DNA from: DAOUJH01 sp965116555
GTDB lineage: Bacteria; Chloroflexota; Dehalococcoidia; Lucifugimonadales; QGNO01
NCBI GenBank assembly: GCA_965116555.1
Contig: OZ220698.1
Location: 744,001 to 808,000, forward strand
Reading direction: 5' to 3'
Length of the DNA: 64,000 nt
A program made the position numbers and the translations under genes. Below the pieces are notes generated by a model, which was given only the letters and a program-made list of their open reading frames with translations, was not told where the DNA came from and did not search any database. Below, one piece after another: positions 25,235 to 33,480 of the stretch. Position 1 is the stretch's first letter. Each line of letters begins with the position of its first letter.

Positions 25235-26662
25235 ATGAAAGCAAGGGAAATATTAAGCATATTGTTTAGCAGCGGCTCCGGCAGGGCAGGAGTGGTGTTT
25301 CTGGCCACCATAGTGCTGACCTCCCTTTTTGTGGTGGTGCGGTTCCCACTGGACTTCGGATCCCAGAGATGGAACAACCCGGCGGAATGGTCGGACAACC
25401 CCAAGGCGGTGCCGCCGGTCTGGACAAGCCTGTTCCAGGGCAGCGATGCTATATCGCACGCCGTCTTCCAGGCTTCACAGCCCGACGCGGACGGCGGTCT
25501 GAGACGCGGCTACTCCTTTGACTACCAGTACGAAAGCAACAAGCCTCCCACCTTCTCCGCATTCTCCGTATCGGATGTGCGGTTCAACGACCGGCCCCCT
25601 GTGGTCACGCTTAACGTAACCCGTCCCGATGGCCGCCGCATAACGCTGCACCAGCAGGTGGTGCGCGGCCCCAGACCCGGCGAGACATCGCCGTACGTTC
25701 GCTTCCAGGATACGCCCCTGCGGGTCTTCCTCAGCGGCGACGGCGATATTCTGGTGAGGCTGGCCTCTTTCCTGAGACAGGAGTTCGCTCTGGACGTATC
25801 GCCCGGCGACCTGGAAGGTAAGGTGGAGCAGGTAGTCTTCGGTACGCCCGTTCCAGGAGAAACGCTTAGTTTCGAGCCTCTGTCCGGTTCGTATAGGTTC
25901 AACGCCCAGGCCGTAGTGGGAGAAGCGGGCGATTCCGTGGGGCAGGTCAAGCTGGTGCTGGGCGGCAACGTCTTCGGCGTGATGGGAACGGACTCCCTGG
26001 GACGAGACCTGGCGCTAGGGCTGCTCTTCGGCTTTCCGGTGGCCCTTATCATCGGCTTTGTCACCTCCGTATTCGCCACGGTCATAGGGTCGTTCCTTGG
26101 CATCCTGAGCGGATTCATGGGAGGCAAGACTGACGTGGCGGTACAGAGGTTCTCCGATATCTGGAGCAACGTGCCACTGCTCCCCATACTCATCTTCCTC
26201 ATATTCATCCTGGGCCAGAAGCTGTGGCTGGTGGTGCTGATCATGATACTGTTCGGCTGGCCCGGGCTGACCATAGTGGTGCGGTCCATGGTGTTGCAGA
26301 TACGCAGCGGGCAACTTGTAGAGTCCACTCGGGCGCTGGGAGCGTCCAGGATGCGCATAATGCTCCGGCACATCCTGTTCCAGATAGCGCCGTTTGTCTT
26401 TGCCCAGATGATATTCTTCACGCCCGCCGCCATTTTGGCAGAGGCCGGACTGAGCTTCCTCGGCCTTGGCGACCCATCCATACCAACCTGGGGTCAGATA
26501 CTGGAGAACGGGTTCCGCACCGGCGCGGTCTACGTCGGCTACTGGTGGTGGATACTTCCACCGGGTCTGCTCATTGTGGCCACGGCGATGACCTTTGTGC
26601 TGATAACCCTGGGGCTGGAGCCGGTGGTGAACCCGCGGCTGCAGACTGCGAGGCAATCATGA
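25235..26662 (+). CDS. Peptide-type ABC transporter permease, DppC-like, with large external insertion
   Basis: The C-terminal half (residues about 240-475) is a standard DppC: VFGVMGTDSLGRDLALGLLFG, then five helices and the EAA loop ESTRALGASRMRIMLRHILF, ending GLEPVVNPRLQ. The first helix (residues 12-32) is separated from this by some 200 mostly polar residues, where typical DppC has about 50. The insertion should lie outside the membrane, where it could touch the binding protein. The stop overlaps the ATG of the first ATPase gene (ATGA). Confidence 0.9.
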   Translation: MKAREILSILFSSGSGRAGVVFLATIVLTSLFVVVRFPLDFGSQRWNNPAEWSDNPKAVPPVWTSLFQGSDAISHAVFQASQPDADGGLRRGYSFDYQYESNKPPTFSAFSVSDVRFNDRPPVVTLNVTRPDGRRITLHQQVVRGPRPGETSPYVRFQDTPLRVFLSGDGDILVRLASFLRQEFALDVSPGDLEGKVEQVVFGTPVPGETLSFEPLSGSYRFNAQAVVGEAGDSVGQVKLVLGGNVFGVMGTDSLGRDLALGLLFGFPVALIIGFVTSVFATVIGSFLGILSGFMGGKTDVAVQRFSDIWSNVPLLPILIFLIFILGQKLWLVVLIMILFGWPGLTIVVRSMVLQIRSGQLVESTRALGASRMRIMLRHILFQIAPFVFAQMIFFTPAAILAEAGLSFLGLGDPSIPTWGQILENGFRTGAVYVGYWWWILPPGLLIVATAMTFVLITLGLEPVVNPRLQTARQS

Positions 26663-27633
26663 CTACGTCCGCGCCGCTGTTGCGCGTAAGCAATTTGAGC
26701 TTGCTGTACAGAACGCGGGAGGGGACTCTGACCGCTGTGGATGAGGTCTCGTTTTCGGTCCAGGCGGGCGAGGCGGTGGGGCTTGTCGGCGAATCAGGGG
26801 CGGGAAAGAGCAGCCTGGCCCTGTCGCTGGTGCGAGTATTGCCGGGAAACGCCGTGCTCAAGGATGGGACGGTAGAGCTGGAAGGAGAGAACGTCTCCAC
26901 GCTGCGAGAAGAGCTGTTCCGCAGGGAGATACGCTGGCAGAAGATGGCAATGGTGTTCCAGGGAGCGGTGGAGTCGCTGAACCCGGTGGTCAAGGTCGGC
27001 CGCCAGGTGATAGAGCCCGCGCTGGTGCACAACGGCACGTCCAGGAAGGCGGCGGAGGCCGAGGCTCTCCGTCTCTTCGATCTGGTGAACCTGCCCTCGG
27101 ACGTTTTCGATAGGTATCCGCACGAGCTGAGCGGCGGCATGAAGCAGCGCGTGTCCATTGCCATGTCGCTGATACTGAAGCCGAAGCTGCTCATACTGGA
27201 CGAACCGACGTCTGCCCTGGACGTTACGATACAGGCGCAGATCATGGATCAGCTGAAGGACCTGAAGAAGGACCTGGGGCTGGGCATCATTTTCATCACC
27301 CACGACCTAGCCCTGGCCAGCGACATCTGCGAAACCATAGGCGTGATGTACGCGGGTAGGATAGCGGAGATGGGACCGGCGGAGTCGATTCTGCAAGAGC
27401 CAAGACACCCGTATACGCAGATGCTGCTGGCAAGCATGCCTCGCGTCCACCAGGAAGAACGTCCCCGCTTCATACCGGGCAGCCCTCCGGACATGCGGGA
27501 AGCGCCGGCGGGGTGCCGCTTCCATCCGAGGTGCCCCCACGCCTTTGAAAGGTGTACGGCAGAAGAGCCGCACCTGATAGGGGCGGGCCCTTCCCACCAG
27601 GCGCGTTGCTGGCTGGTGGAGGACGACGCATGA
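26659..27633 (+). CDS. Peptide-type ABC transporter ATPase, DppD-like
   Basis: I set the start at the ATG overlapping the permease stop, giving MTTSAPLLRVSNLSLLYRT and 324 aa; the longer frame to 26224 is permease sequence in another frame. Walker A is GESGAGKS, the Q-loop AMVFQGAVESLNPV, the signature LSGGMKQRVSIAM, Walker B LLILDEPTSALDV and the switch His FITHDLA. The C-terminal oligopeptide extension with three Cys (CRFHPRCPHAFERC) is typical and may bind an Fe-S cluster. It is coupled to the next ATPase gene by ATGA. Confidence 0.95.
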   Translation: MTTSAPLLRVSNLSLLYRTREGTLTAVDEVSFSVQAGEAVGLVGESGAGKSSLALSLVRVLPGNAVLKDGTVELEGENVSTLREELFRREIRWQKMAMVFQGAVESLNPVVKVGRQVIEPALVHNGTSRKAAEAEALRLFDLVNLPSDVFDRYPHELSGGMKQRVSIAMSLILKPKLLILDEPTSALDVTIQAQIMDQLKDLKKDLGLGIIFITHDLALASDICETIGVMYAGRIAEMGPAESILQEPRHPYTQMLLASMPRVHQEERPRFIPGSPPDMREAPAGCRFHPRCPHAFERCTAEEPHLIGAGPSHQARCWLVEDDA

Positions 27634-28640
27634 GCCTGCTGGAAGCGCATGATGTGGCGGTGGAGTTCCGCGCCAAGAAGGGTCTGCTCGGCTCGGTGCC
27701 GGTGCGGGCACTGGACGGCGTCTCCATCAGCCTGGAAGAAGGAGAGTCGCTGGCCATTGTCGGCGAGTCGGGGAGCGGCAAGACCACACTGGCGCGGGCC
27801 TGCCTGCGGCTGATCAGTCTGAGCGGCGGAACCGTAGTTTTCGACGGAGAGGACATCTCCGAGAGAAGCGAGAAGGAACTTAAACCGTTTCGGCGGCGTG
27901 CCCAGGCCATCTTCCAAGACCCTTACTCCAGCCTGGACCCGTACATGACGGTGGGTCAGATAGTGGAAGAACCGCTGATTATTCACGGCATGAACGGCCC
28001 GTCCAGAGCGGAAGCGGTTCACGAGGCCCTGGAAGAGGTGAGATTGCGTCCGGGTAGTGAGTTCGCCGACAAGTTCCCGCACATGCTATCGGGAGGACAG
28101 CGGCAGCGGGTGGCCATAGCCAGGGCACTGGTGCTGGAACCGGAGCTTATAGTGGCCGACGAGCCGGTGTCGATGGTGGACGCATCGAGCAGGGCGGAGA
28201 TCCTCTACCTGATGCGCGACCTCCAGGAGAAACATGGCACGGCTTTTCTGTACATTACCCACGACATAGCCACGGCCTATCACTTTTCGGAGCGTATTGC
28301 CGTTATGTACCTTGGCCACGTCGTAGAAACTGGCCCCAGCAAATCGGTCATCTCCAACCCTCTCCATCCGTATACGCAGGCGCTGGTGAAGGCGGTGCCT
28401 GAGCCCGATCCGGCCAACCGGTTCCGACGCAGGGCGTCGGTGGGTGGGGAACCGCCCACTCCGGCCAATCCACCGCCGGGCTGCCACTTTCATCCCAGGT
28501 GTCCCTACGCCTTCGAGCGATGTCCCACAGATGACCCGCGTCTCCAAGAGGTGCGCCACAGCCAGGAGGCGGCCTGCCACCTGTGGCAGGGGCCAGACCC
28601 CGAGGCGCAACTGCCGGTGACGGGGTCTACGGCAGGGTAG
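27630..28640 (+). CDS. Peptide-type ABC transporter ATPase, DppF-like
   Basis: The second ATPase of the transporter, 336 aa from the ATG overlapping the previous stop. It shows Walker A GESGSGKT, the Q-loop AIFQDPYSSLDP, the signature LSGGQRQRVAIARAL, Walker B LIVADEPVSMVD and the switch His YITHDIA. The C-terminal zone with CHFHPRCPYAFERC matches the oligopeptide ATPase extension. With it the set of binding protein, two permeases and two ATPases is complete. Transcription may end in the repeat-rich region that follows. Confidence 0.95.
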   Translation: MSLLEAHDVAVEFRAKKGLLGSVPVRALDGVSISLEEGESLAIVGESGSGKTTLARACLRLISLSGGTVVFDGEDISERSEKELKPFRRRAQAIFQDPYSSLDPYMTVGQIVEEPLIIHGMNGPSRAEAVHEALEEVRLRPGSEFADKFPHMLSGGQRQRVAIARALVLEPELIVADEPVSMVDASSRAEILYLMRDLQEKHGTAFLYITHDIATAYHFSERIAVMYLGHVVETGPSKSVISNPLHPYTQALVKAVPEPDPANRFRRRASVGGEPPTPANPPPGCHFHPRCPYAFERCPTDDPRLQEVRHSQEAACHLWQGPDPEAQLPVTGSTAG

Positions 28641-29024
28641 GGGATGCATCGTCGGCGAAGGTAGTTCAGGTGCGGACGTTGTGCAACCGACTCCTCAGCA
28701 TGACAGGGTGGGCATGCGGGCAAGGCGGGCATGCGGCGCGAACGGAGTTTGCGGTTGGGGGGCTGGTTTGTTGCGGCAGAAGATTCTTCGCTGGCGCTCA
28801 GAATGACTGTGGAGGGCCTTCTTTGGTTACTTTGTGGATGCCGAAATTCGCAGCATGAGCTTGTCGCCGGATTGCCAGGGCTGCGATTCCACCTTCCAGG
28901 TTAGCGTCCCTGCCGTCTCATCCACTTCCGCCTCGGCGACTTTCAGAGACAAGGCCACCGAGCCGTCCAAGGTCGATAAACTCTACGGTGTGGCCGTTGG
29001 GCTGGAATCTACCGCTCGTTTACT
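28641..29024. repeat. Repeat-rich intergenic region
   Basis: No convincing intact gene. GGGCATGCGG occurs twice (near 28710 and 28728), and 28780-28808 holds AGATTCTTCGCTGGCGCTC followed by AGAATGAC, a type of dispersed intergenic sequence seen in many bacterial genomes. A related degenerate copy appears near 31320. The right half includes the possible gene remnant listed separately. Confidence 0.4.
28827..28982 (-). pseudogene. Possible remnant of a secreted beta-domain protein
   Basis: A minus-strand frame of 51 codons without a start reads as plausible protein: DGSVALSLKVAEAEVDETAG, then TLTWKVESQPWQSGDKLMLR, up to a TAA. The alternating hydrophobic pattern suggests the last beta strands of an Ig-like exported domain. 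A TAG lies directly upstream. No neighbouring fragment was found, and the opposite strand is also open, so this is tentative. Confidence 0.25.
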
Positions 29025-29216
29025 CTAATTCAACAAGGCATCGAGTGTTGGACAAGGCCAGGGACGGCCGCAAACGTCATACACCCCGACCACTCCCATT
29101 GCAAGAATGATGATCCAAGCAATGCTCCAGATTGCAAATAGGCTAAGTGCGAGATGAAGGTTTGAGTCTACCCAATTATCAAATGCCCTTATTATCCCGT
29201 TGTACCTAGCTATCAT
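29025..29216 (-). CDS. Possible small membrane protein
   Basis: A 63-aa frame with one long hydrophobic segment (LALSLFAIWSIAWIIILAMGVVGVY quoted only in part here as LFAIWSIAWIIILAMG) and two Cys near its end. There is no clear ribosome binding site and I recognise no family, so it may not be real. It lies just downstream of the exported protein gene on the same strand. Confidence 0.3.
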   Translation of the reverse strand: MIARYNGIIRAFDNWVDSNLHLALSLFAIWSIAWIIILAMGVVGVYDVCGRPWPCPTLDALLN

Positions 29217-29251
29217 GATAACGTCGCAGTTATGACGTTAGGCTCCCAACG

Positions 29252-29968
29252 CTACAGCGTCGGTGCTGCAGGGAGTATGTTGGCCTCGCCAATCCCCGAA
29301 ATCGTCGTGTGCTGCTCGACTACATTGCCCAATTTAAATTTGCCAACGTACTTGGTTTGCCGTATTAGGTCATCGGGGCCTACCCAATAGTCCCACGTTG
29401 CCGACTCTACATAGTCATCCGGCAAGGCTCCGAAGTGCATGCTGTAGTCTTCGGCGACGTATGTTCTTGATATGTGGTAGCGCTGGGTAGGTACGCCATT
29501 TATAACATCCGATCCAACCCGCCTAACGTCGTCCTCGATAGGAGCGCATAGCACATTACCTTCCAACGTGGTATTGAGCAAAAGTATTACAGCCGCCAGT
29601 CCGGCTCCTTGGCTCTCCTCCCACTCCCTGCCACCCGGTGAGTGGCTTTTCCAGTAGTCATAGCCGTCTACCCCCAGAGACTCGCCAACCGGGGCGCCGT
29701 TCAGAAACTGTTCGGTGTGATAATCGTCGCCCGACATGCGAACTTCAATCAACAAGGTATCCGTATCGGTCGGGTCGTCTTCGCTAGGACTTATTATCAT
29801 AGTTGTGAAGTCGTAATCCGTGTGAGCTTGCCCGCAGGCAATCTGTGTGGCCCCAGTATCCCTGGTAAACAGATACCAACCAGCAAGCCCTGCAACGGCG
29901 GCGAGGACGACCGAAGCAGCCAGTACGACATTTCGGTTCTTAACGTTTCTCAGTTGCCTAACTCTCAT
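29252..29968 (-). CDS. Anchored extracytoplasmic protein with LppX/LolA-like fold
   Basis: After a short basic stretch comes one membrane helix (NVVLAASVVLAAVAGLAGWY, residues about 14-33), then about 200 external residues. The pattern TLLIEVRMSGDDYH, NGVPTQRYHISRTY and WDYWVGPDDLIRQTKYVG is that of LppX/LprG and LolA-type lipid-carrier domains, where a strand ending W-x-G-x-x-D-L-x-R is typical. Function in lipid transport is possible but unproven. No lipobox Cys is seen. The start region has no strong Shine-Dalgarno. Confidence 0.6.
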   Translation of the reverse strand: MRVRQLRNVKNRNVVLAASVVLAAVAGLAGWYLFTRDTGATQIACGQAHTDYDFTTMIISPSEDDPTDTDTLLIEVRMSGDDYHTEQFLNGAPVGESLGVDGYDYWKSHSPGGREWEESQGAGLAAVILLLNTTLEGNVLCAPIEDDVRRVGSDVINGVPTQRYHISRTYVAEDYSMHFGALPDDYVESATWDYWVGPDDLIRQTKYVGKFKLGNVVEQHTTISGIGEANILPAAPTL

Positions 29969-30377
29969 GAAATCCGGGGCCCAACAGTTATAACAAGGTG
30001 TCGGCGTCGGTGGTGGATAGTAGATGAAACGGGCACAGGTGCAGTATCTACAGAGAACTCTACATTGGAGGAAGGGAACCCGAGAGCCAGCCCTAGAAGC
30101 AAATCGTTCTTAGCTGCCCGGCGCAACGGAATATCCGGTGTTGCTCCACCGTACTGCATAAACTCCTAACGCCGCCAAACGCCAGTGTAGGGTTAATAAA
30201 GTCACGGTCAATACAGGGTGTTTTGCTGGGATTCCGTCAAATGCATGGCCGTGCCCGCCTGAAATCCTGCTATACACTCGCCTCTTCACTCCACAATTGG
30301 CCTGGCCCGCTCATTGCTGTACAATAGATTTCTCCTATGCTTGGCATAGAAGGCACCTATAACCTGGGAGTGGTGGC
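29969..30377 (+). promoter_or_regulatory. Long intergenic region with probable lysR promoter
   Basis: These 409 bases hold no credible gene. TTGGCC (30298-30303) and TACAAT (30320-30325), spaced 16 bases, form a plausible promoter about 50 bases before the LysR start. A 64-codon minus-strand frame here lacks a ribosome binding site and any protein-like pattern. Confidence 0.4.
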
Positions 30378-31313
30378 ATGGAAATCGGTCAGCTGGAAGC
30401 GTTCATCAACGTGGTGCAATACAAAAGCTTCAGCCGCGCCGCTGAGGCCATGGGGCTGACGCAGCCCTCCCTCAGCGCGCGCATCCTGTCGCTGGAGCGC
30501 GACACCGGCGGGCCTCTCTTCCACAGGATGGGCCGCGGCGTCCGCCTCACCGATGCCGGCCAGGCATTCTTGCCCTACGTCTCGCGCGCTTTGGAATCGC
30601 TCAGGGACGCCCGCGACGCTCTGGACGCCACCCAACGAGCTTCCAGCGGCAAGCTGCACATCGGATCGGCCAGGGCCATCTGCGCCTATGTCCTGCCAGA
30701 TATAGTGGAGCGGTTCCACAACCTCTACCCCGGCATAGACGTGGCCATCAAAACGGGACGCTCGTCGGAGGTGCTGGAGATGCTGCTCTCCGACGAGGTG
30801 CAGGTCGGGCTTTCTCGCACCATCGTGCACCCCGACATAGAGGCGCGCCACATCTACGACGAACACGTTGTCCTGGTGACACATCCGTCCCATCCGTTCG
30901 CTCAGTCCGGTGAAGCCAGCATCTACGACGTAGCCCACGAACCCCTCATTCTCTACGACCGCGAGTCGAGCTACTTTGTGCTGATCAACCGTGTCGTGCG
31001 CGAGGCTGGGATTGTGCCCAACGTCCAGATGGACCTGGACAGCATAGACGCCACGAAGCGCATGATAGAGCGCGGCCTTGGCATATCGTTCCTGCCCCGC
31101 AACTCGCTGCGCCGTGAGTTGGAAGCGCGCACCCTGGCTACGGTGCGCATTAAAGAGGGCCACGACGTTGTGCTGCCCACCTCCGTCATGGTAAGACGGG
31201 AAGCCGCGCACGGGGCAATAGTGCAGACGTTCCTGGACCTCCTGTTGGATATCTTTGACGTGGATGAGGCAGAGGAGAACGCGGCTGTGGCGGCTTCTCC
31301 AACCTCGTCCTAG
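30378..31313 (+). CDS. LysR-family transcriptional regulator
   Basis: The 311-aa protein begins with the winged helix-turn-helix of LysR regulators (MEIGQLEAFINVVQYKSFSR, then AAEAMGLTQPSLSARILSLE) and continues with the effector domain (SGKLHIGSARAICAYVLPDI; VLVTHPSHPFA; LGISFLPRNSLRREL). LysR proteins normally regulate a divergent or nearby gene; the acetamidase gene 235 bases downstream on the same strand is a candidate target, but nothing shows it. The upstream neighbour is oriented away. Confidence 0.92.
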   Translation: MEIGQLEAFINVVQYKSFSRAAEAMGLTQPSLSARILSLERDTGGPLFHRMGRGVRLTDAGQAFLPYVSRALESLRDARDALDATQRASSGKLHIGSARAICAYVLPDIVERFHNLYPGIDVAIKTGRSSEVLEMLLSDEVQVGLSRTIVHPDIEARHIYDEHVVLVTHPSHPFAQSGEASIYDVAHEPLILYDRESSYFVLINRVVREAGIVPNVQMDLDSIDATKRMIERGLGISFLPRNSLRRELEARTLATVRIKEGHDVVLPTSVMVRREAAHGAIVQTFLDLLLDIFDVDEAEENAAVAASPTSS

Positions 31314-31428
31314 CCGTCGCCTGTCATGCTGAAGAGTCGGTAAGTCCGCATTCGTCCTAAGACCGCTTCCGCCGACGAAGCATCTTCTTAGCCTGCGGGA
31401 CAGCCGACCGGATTGCCCCCCATCCTAA

Positions 31429-31452
31429 CCTTCCCCCACAGAGGGGGGAAGG
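31429..31452. repeat. Short perfect hairpin element
   Basis: CCTTCCCCC and GGGGGAAGG form a perfect 9-bp stem with a 6-base loop. Together with degenerate repeat sequence at 31320-31395 it makes up the space between lysR and the acetamidase gene. It could be a dispersed repeat or end the lysR transcript. Confidence 0.45.
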
Positions 31453-31548
31453 GACTTAAGGCAGAGGCGCGGTGGCGGAACCCGCCTGCCTTGCCCCTAT
31501 ACCCGTGTGTCCGCTAACATGCAGCCAACTTCACCGGAGAGGTGTGCC

Positions 31549-32481
31549 ATGCTCCACATCATGCCGCCGCCGCCAGATAAGCTGCCCTACGTAATGGGAC
31601 CGTATCATGAGCCGATTGCCACCGTTGAGCCGGGCCAGACCTTCCAAATCACCACCAAGGACGCTCTTGGCGATAGGCTCCACTCCGCCGACGTCAACCT
31701 GGGCGACGTCATTCAGATGCCTTACGTCAACCCCTGCACCGGGCCTATCTACGTGGACGGCGCTGAACCGGGAGACACACTGGCCGTTCGCATAGACGAT
31801 ATCAGGATTCCCCGCGACTACGGAGTAAGTATCATAGCGCCGGAATTCGGCGGCGTTTGCGGCACGGTTTGGACGCGCGTGCTTAACCAGCCTCTGGAGC
31901 CGCGCATCCTGATTCACCGCATCACCGAGGACGGCGTAATCCACGACGATAACCTGGACATACCGCTCATACCCATCGAACCGTTCTACGGCACCATCGG
32001 CACCGCCCCAATGATCGAAGCCATCTCAACGCTGTCGCCCGGGTTCCACGGCGGCAACATGGACGCCGCCGACGTCTGTCCCGGCAACACCGTATACCTG
32101 CCCGTGCACCACAATGGCGCACTGCTTTACCTAGGCGACGGCCACGCCGCCCAAGGAGACGCCGAGGTCTGCGGTTCCGCGGTGGAGATTCCCACAACGG
32201 GCACGCTGACGGTGGATGTTATCAAGGGCAAGGCCACTCCCACGCCGCGAGTGGAAAACGACGAATACCTGATGTCCATAGGCAGCGCCAGACCGATGGA
32301 AGACGCCGCACGCATCGCGTTCTACGACCTTGTTACATGGCTATCGGCGGACTACGGCTTCGACCGCATTGCCGTGTACCAGCTATGCTCCCAGGTAGCC
32401 AGGGTGCGCCTTGCCAACATGGTGGACACCCTCTATTCGGTCGTGGCCAAATTCCCCAAGCGGTATTTGCTGAGGAGCTAG
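31549..32481 (+). CDS. Acetamidase/formamidase family amidohydrolase
   Basis: I start it at ATG 31549, six bases after GGAGAGG, giving 310 aa; in-frame ATGs at 31507 and 31519 lack such a site. The product has the acetamidase/formamidase pattern: VNPCTGPIYVDGAEPGDTLA, EFGGVCGTVWTR, IGTAPMIEAISTLSPGFHGG, GNMDAADVCPGNTVYLPVHH and LYLGDGHAAQGDAEVCG. Family enzymes hydrolyse formamide, acetamide or related small amides to ammonia and acid in the cytoplasm. The PP2C gene follows closely, its ribosome binding site lying inside the end of this gene. Confidence 0.9.
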   Translation: MLHIMPPPPDKLPYVMGPYHEPIATVEPGQTFQITTKDALGDRLHSADVNLGDVIQMPYVNPCTGPIYVDGAEPGDTLAVRIDDIRIPRDYGVSIIAPEFGGVCGTVWTRVLNQPLEPRILIHRITEDGVIHDDNLDIPLIPIEPFYGTIGTAPMIEAISTLSPGFHGGNMDAADVCPGNTVYLPVHHNGALLYLGDGHAAQGDAEVCGSAVEIPTTGTLTVDVIKGKATPTPRVENDEYLMSIGSARPMEDAARIAFYDLVTWLSADYGFDRIAVYQLCSQVARVRLANMVDTLYSVVAKFPKRYLLRS

Positions 32482-32485
32482 GAAC

Positions 32486-33301
32486 CTGAGCAATCCGGCG
32501 GCGGTAACCGCTCTGGGATACGAGACGCACATCGGCATGGTGCGGAGCTCCAACCAGGACTCCTTCTGCGCTTTGCTCGCGCCCGATGCCCCGCTGGGAA
32601 GCGACGCCCTGCTGGCAGTGGCGGACGGCATGGGAGGTCGTCCCGCAGGTGATGTGGCATCGGCCATGGCCATCGATAGGCTGCTAAGCCGTCTGCAGGA
32701 GATCGACAAGCAACAGGCCTCGGACGACGGGCAGCGCGCCGGCATATTAGGCGAGGCGATACACGCCCTGAACCGCGACGTATTTCAGGCCGCGGCCAAG
32801 CCGGAGACGCGAGGCATGGGCACCACGCTCACGGTTGCAATGGTGGCTGCGTCGTCGCTTGCCATCGGGCACGTGGGGGACAGCAGGGTATATCTACTGC
32901 GCGGGGGCCGGCTCCATCAGCCGACCGCCGACCACAACTGGGTAGCGGAGCAGATTCGCAGGGGAAGCCTTTCCCCGGACGCGGCGCGCACTCATCCCGG
33001 CAGGAACATGTTGACCAGGGCTATTGGCACCGCGCCGCACGTGGATGTGGACGTGCTGGTATTGAAGGTGCAGGTGGGAGACACCGTCCTGCTCTGCTCG
33101 GACGGGCTTCACGGCCTTGTGTCGGACGAGGAGATATCCAGTGTCCTGCAAGCGCAGACGCCACCGGAAGCCGCCCAGACGCTGGTGGATAGGGCAAACG
33201 AGCAGGGCGGTCATGACAACGTAACCGTAGTGATCGCCAAGCTGGGCAGTGTCGCGGAGGGCGGCCTCATAGGCAGGCTAAAGCGCGTGTTCAGGGGCTG
33301 A
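32486..33301 (+). CDS. PP2C-family protein phosphatase, probable CTG start
   Basis: The protein dephosphorylates Ser/Thr residues with two metal ions. All PP2C motifs are present: VRSSNQDSF, VADGMGGRPAGDVAS, IGHVGDSRVYLLR, LLCSDGLHGLVSDEEI and GGHDNVTVVIAKLG. The first ATG (32537) would begin at GMVRSSNQD and remove the first strand, which family members need (YETHIGMVRSSNQD). The frame is open upstream to a TGA at 32471 with no ATG, GTG or TTG, but a CTG at 32486 lies eight bases after GAGGAG and gives a complete 271-aa protein. No kinase partner (PknB-like) is in the window. Confidence 0.82.
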   Translation: MSNPAAVTALGYETHIGMVRSSNQDSFCALLAPDAPLGSDALLAVADGMGGRPAGDVASAMAIDRLLSRLQEIDKQQASDDGQRAGILGEAIHALNRDVFQAAAKPETRGMGTTLTVAMVAASSLAIGHVGDSRVYLLRGGRLHQPTADHNWVAEQIRRGSLSPDAARTHPGRNMLTRAIGTAPHVDVDVLVLKVQVGDTVLLCSDGLHGLVSDEEISSVLQAQTPPEAAQTLVDRANEQGGHDNVTVVIAKLGSVAEGGLIGRLKRVFRG

Positions 33302-33347
33302 AATAGGCAGCAGCCGACGAGAATGTTTGCTTGGAACATGCTAGCTG

Positions 33348-33353
33348 TATAAT
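33348..33353 (+). promoter_or_regulatory. -10 box of the ankyrin gene
   Basis: A perfect TATAAT, with TTTGCT 16 bases upstream as a weak -35. It would give a leader of about 120 nt before the ATG at 33481; I saw no clear regulatory fold in that leader. Confidence 0.4.
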
Positions 33354-33480
33354 GGGGTTGCCGGCGCAGTGCTTCTAGCCTGACGCCTCGCTAATGACTT
33401 ATCGGTGAAGGCGATAACAGAATTCAGCGCCTGGTGATAGCTCGCAACCTCCTCAGACGCAGGGATGCATTGGGTGAATC

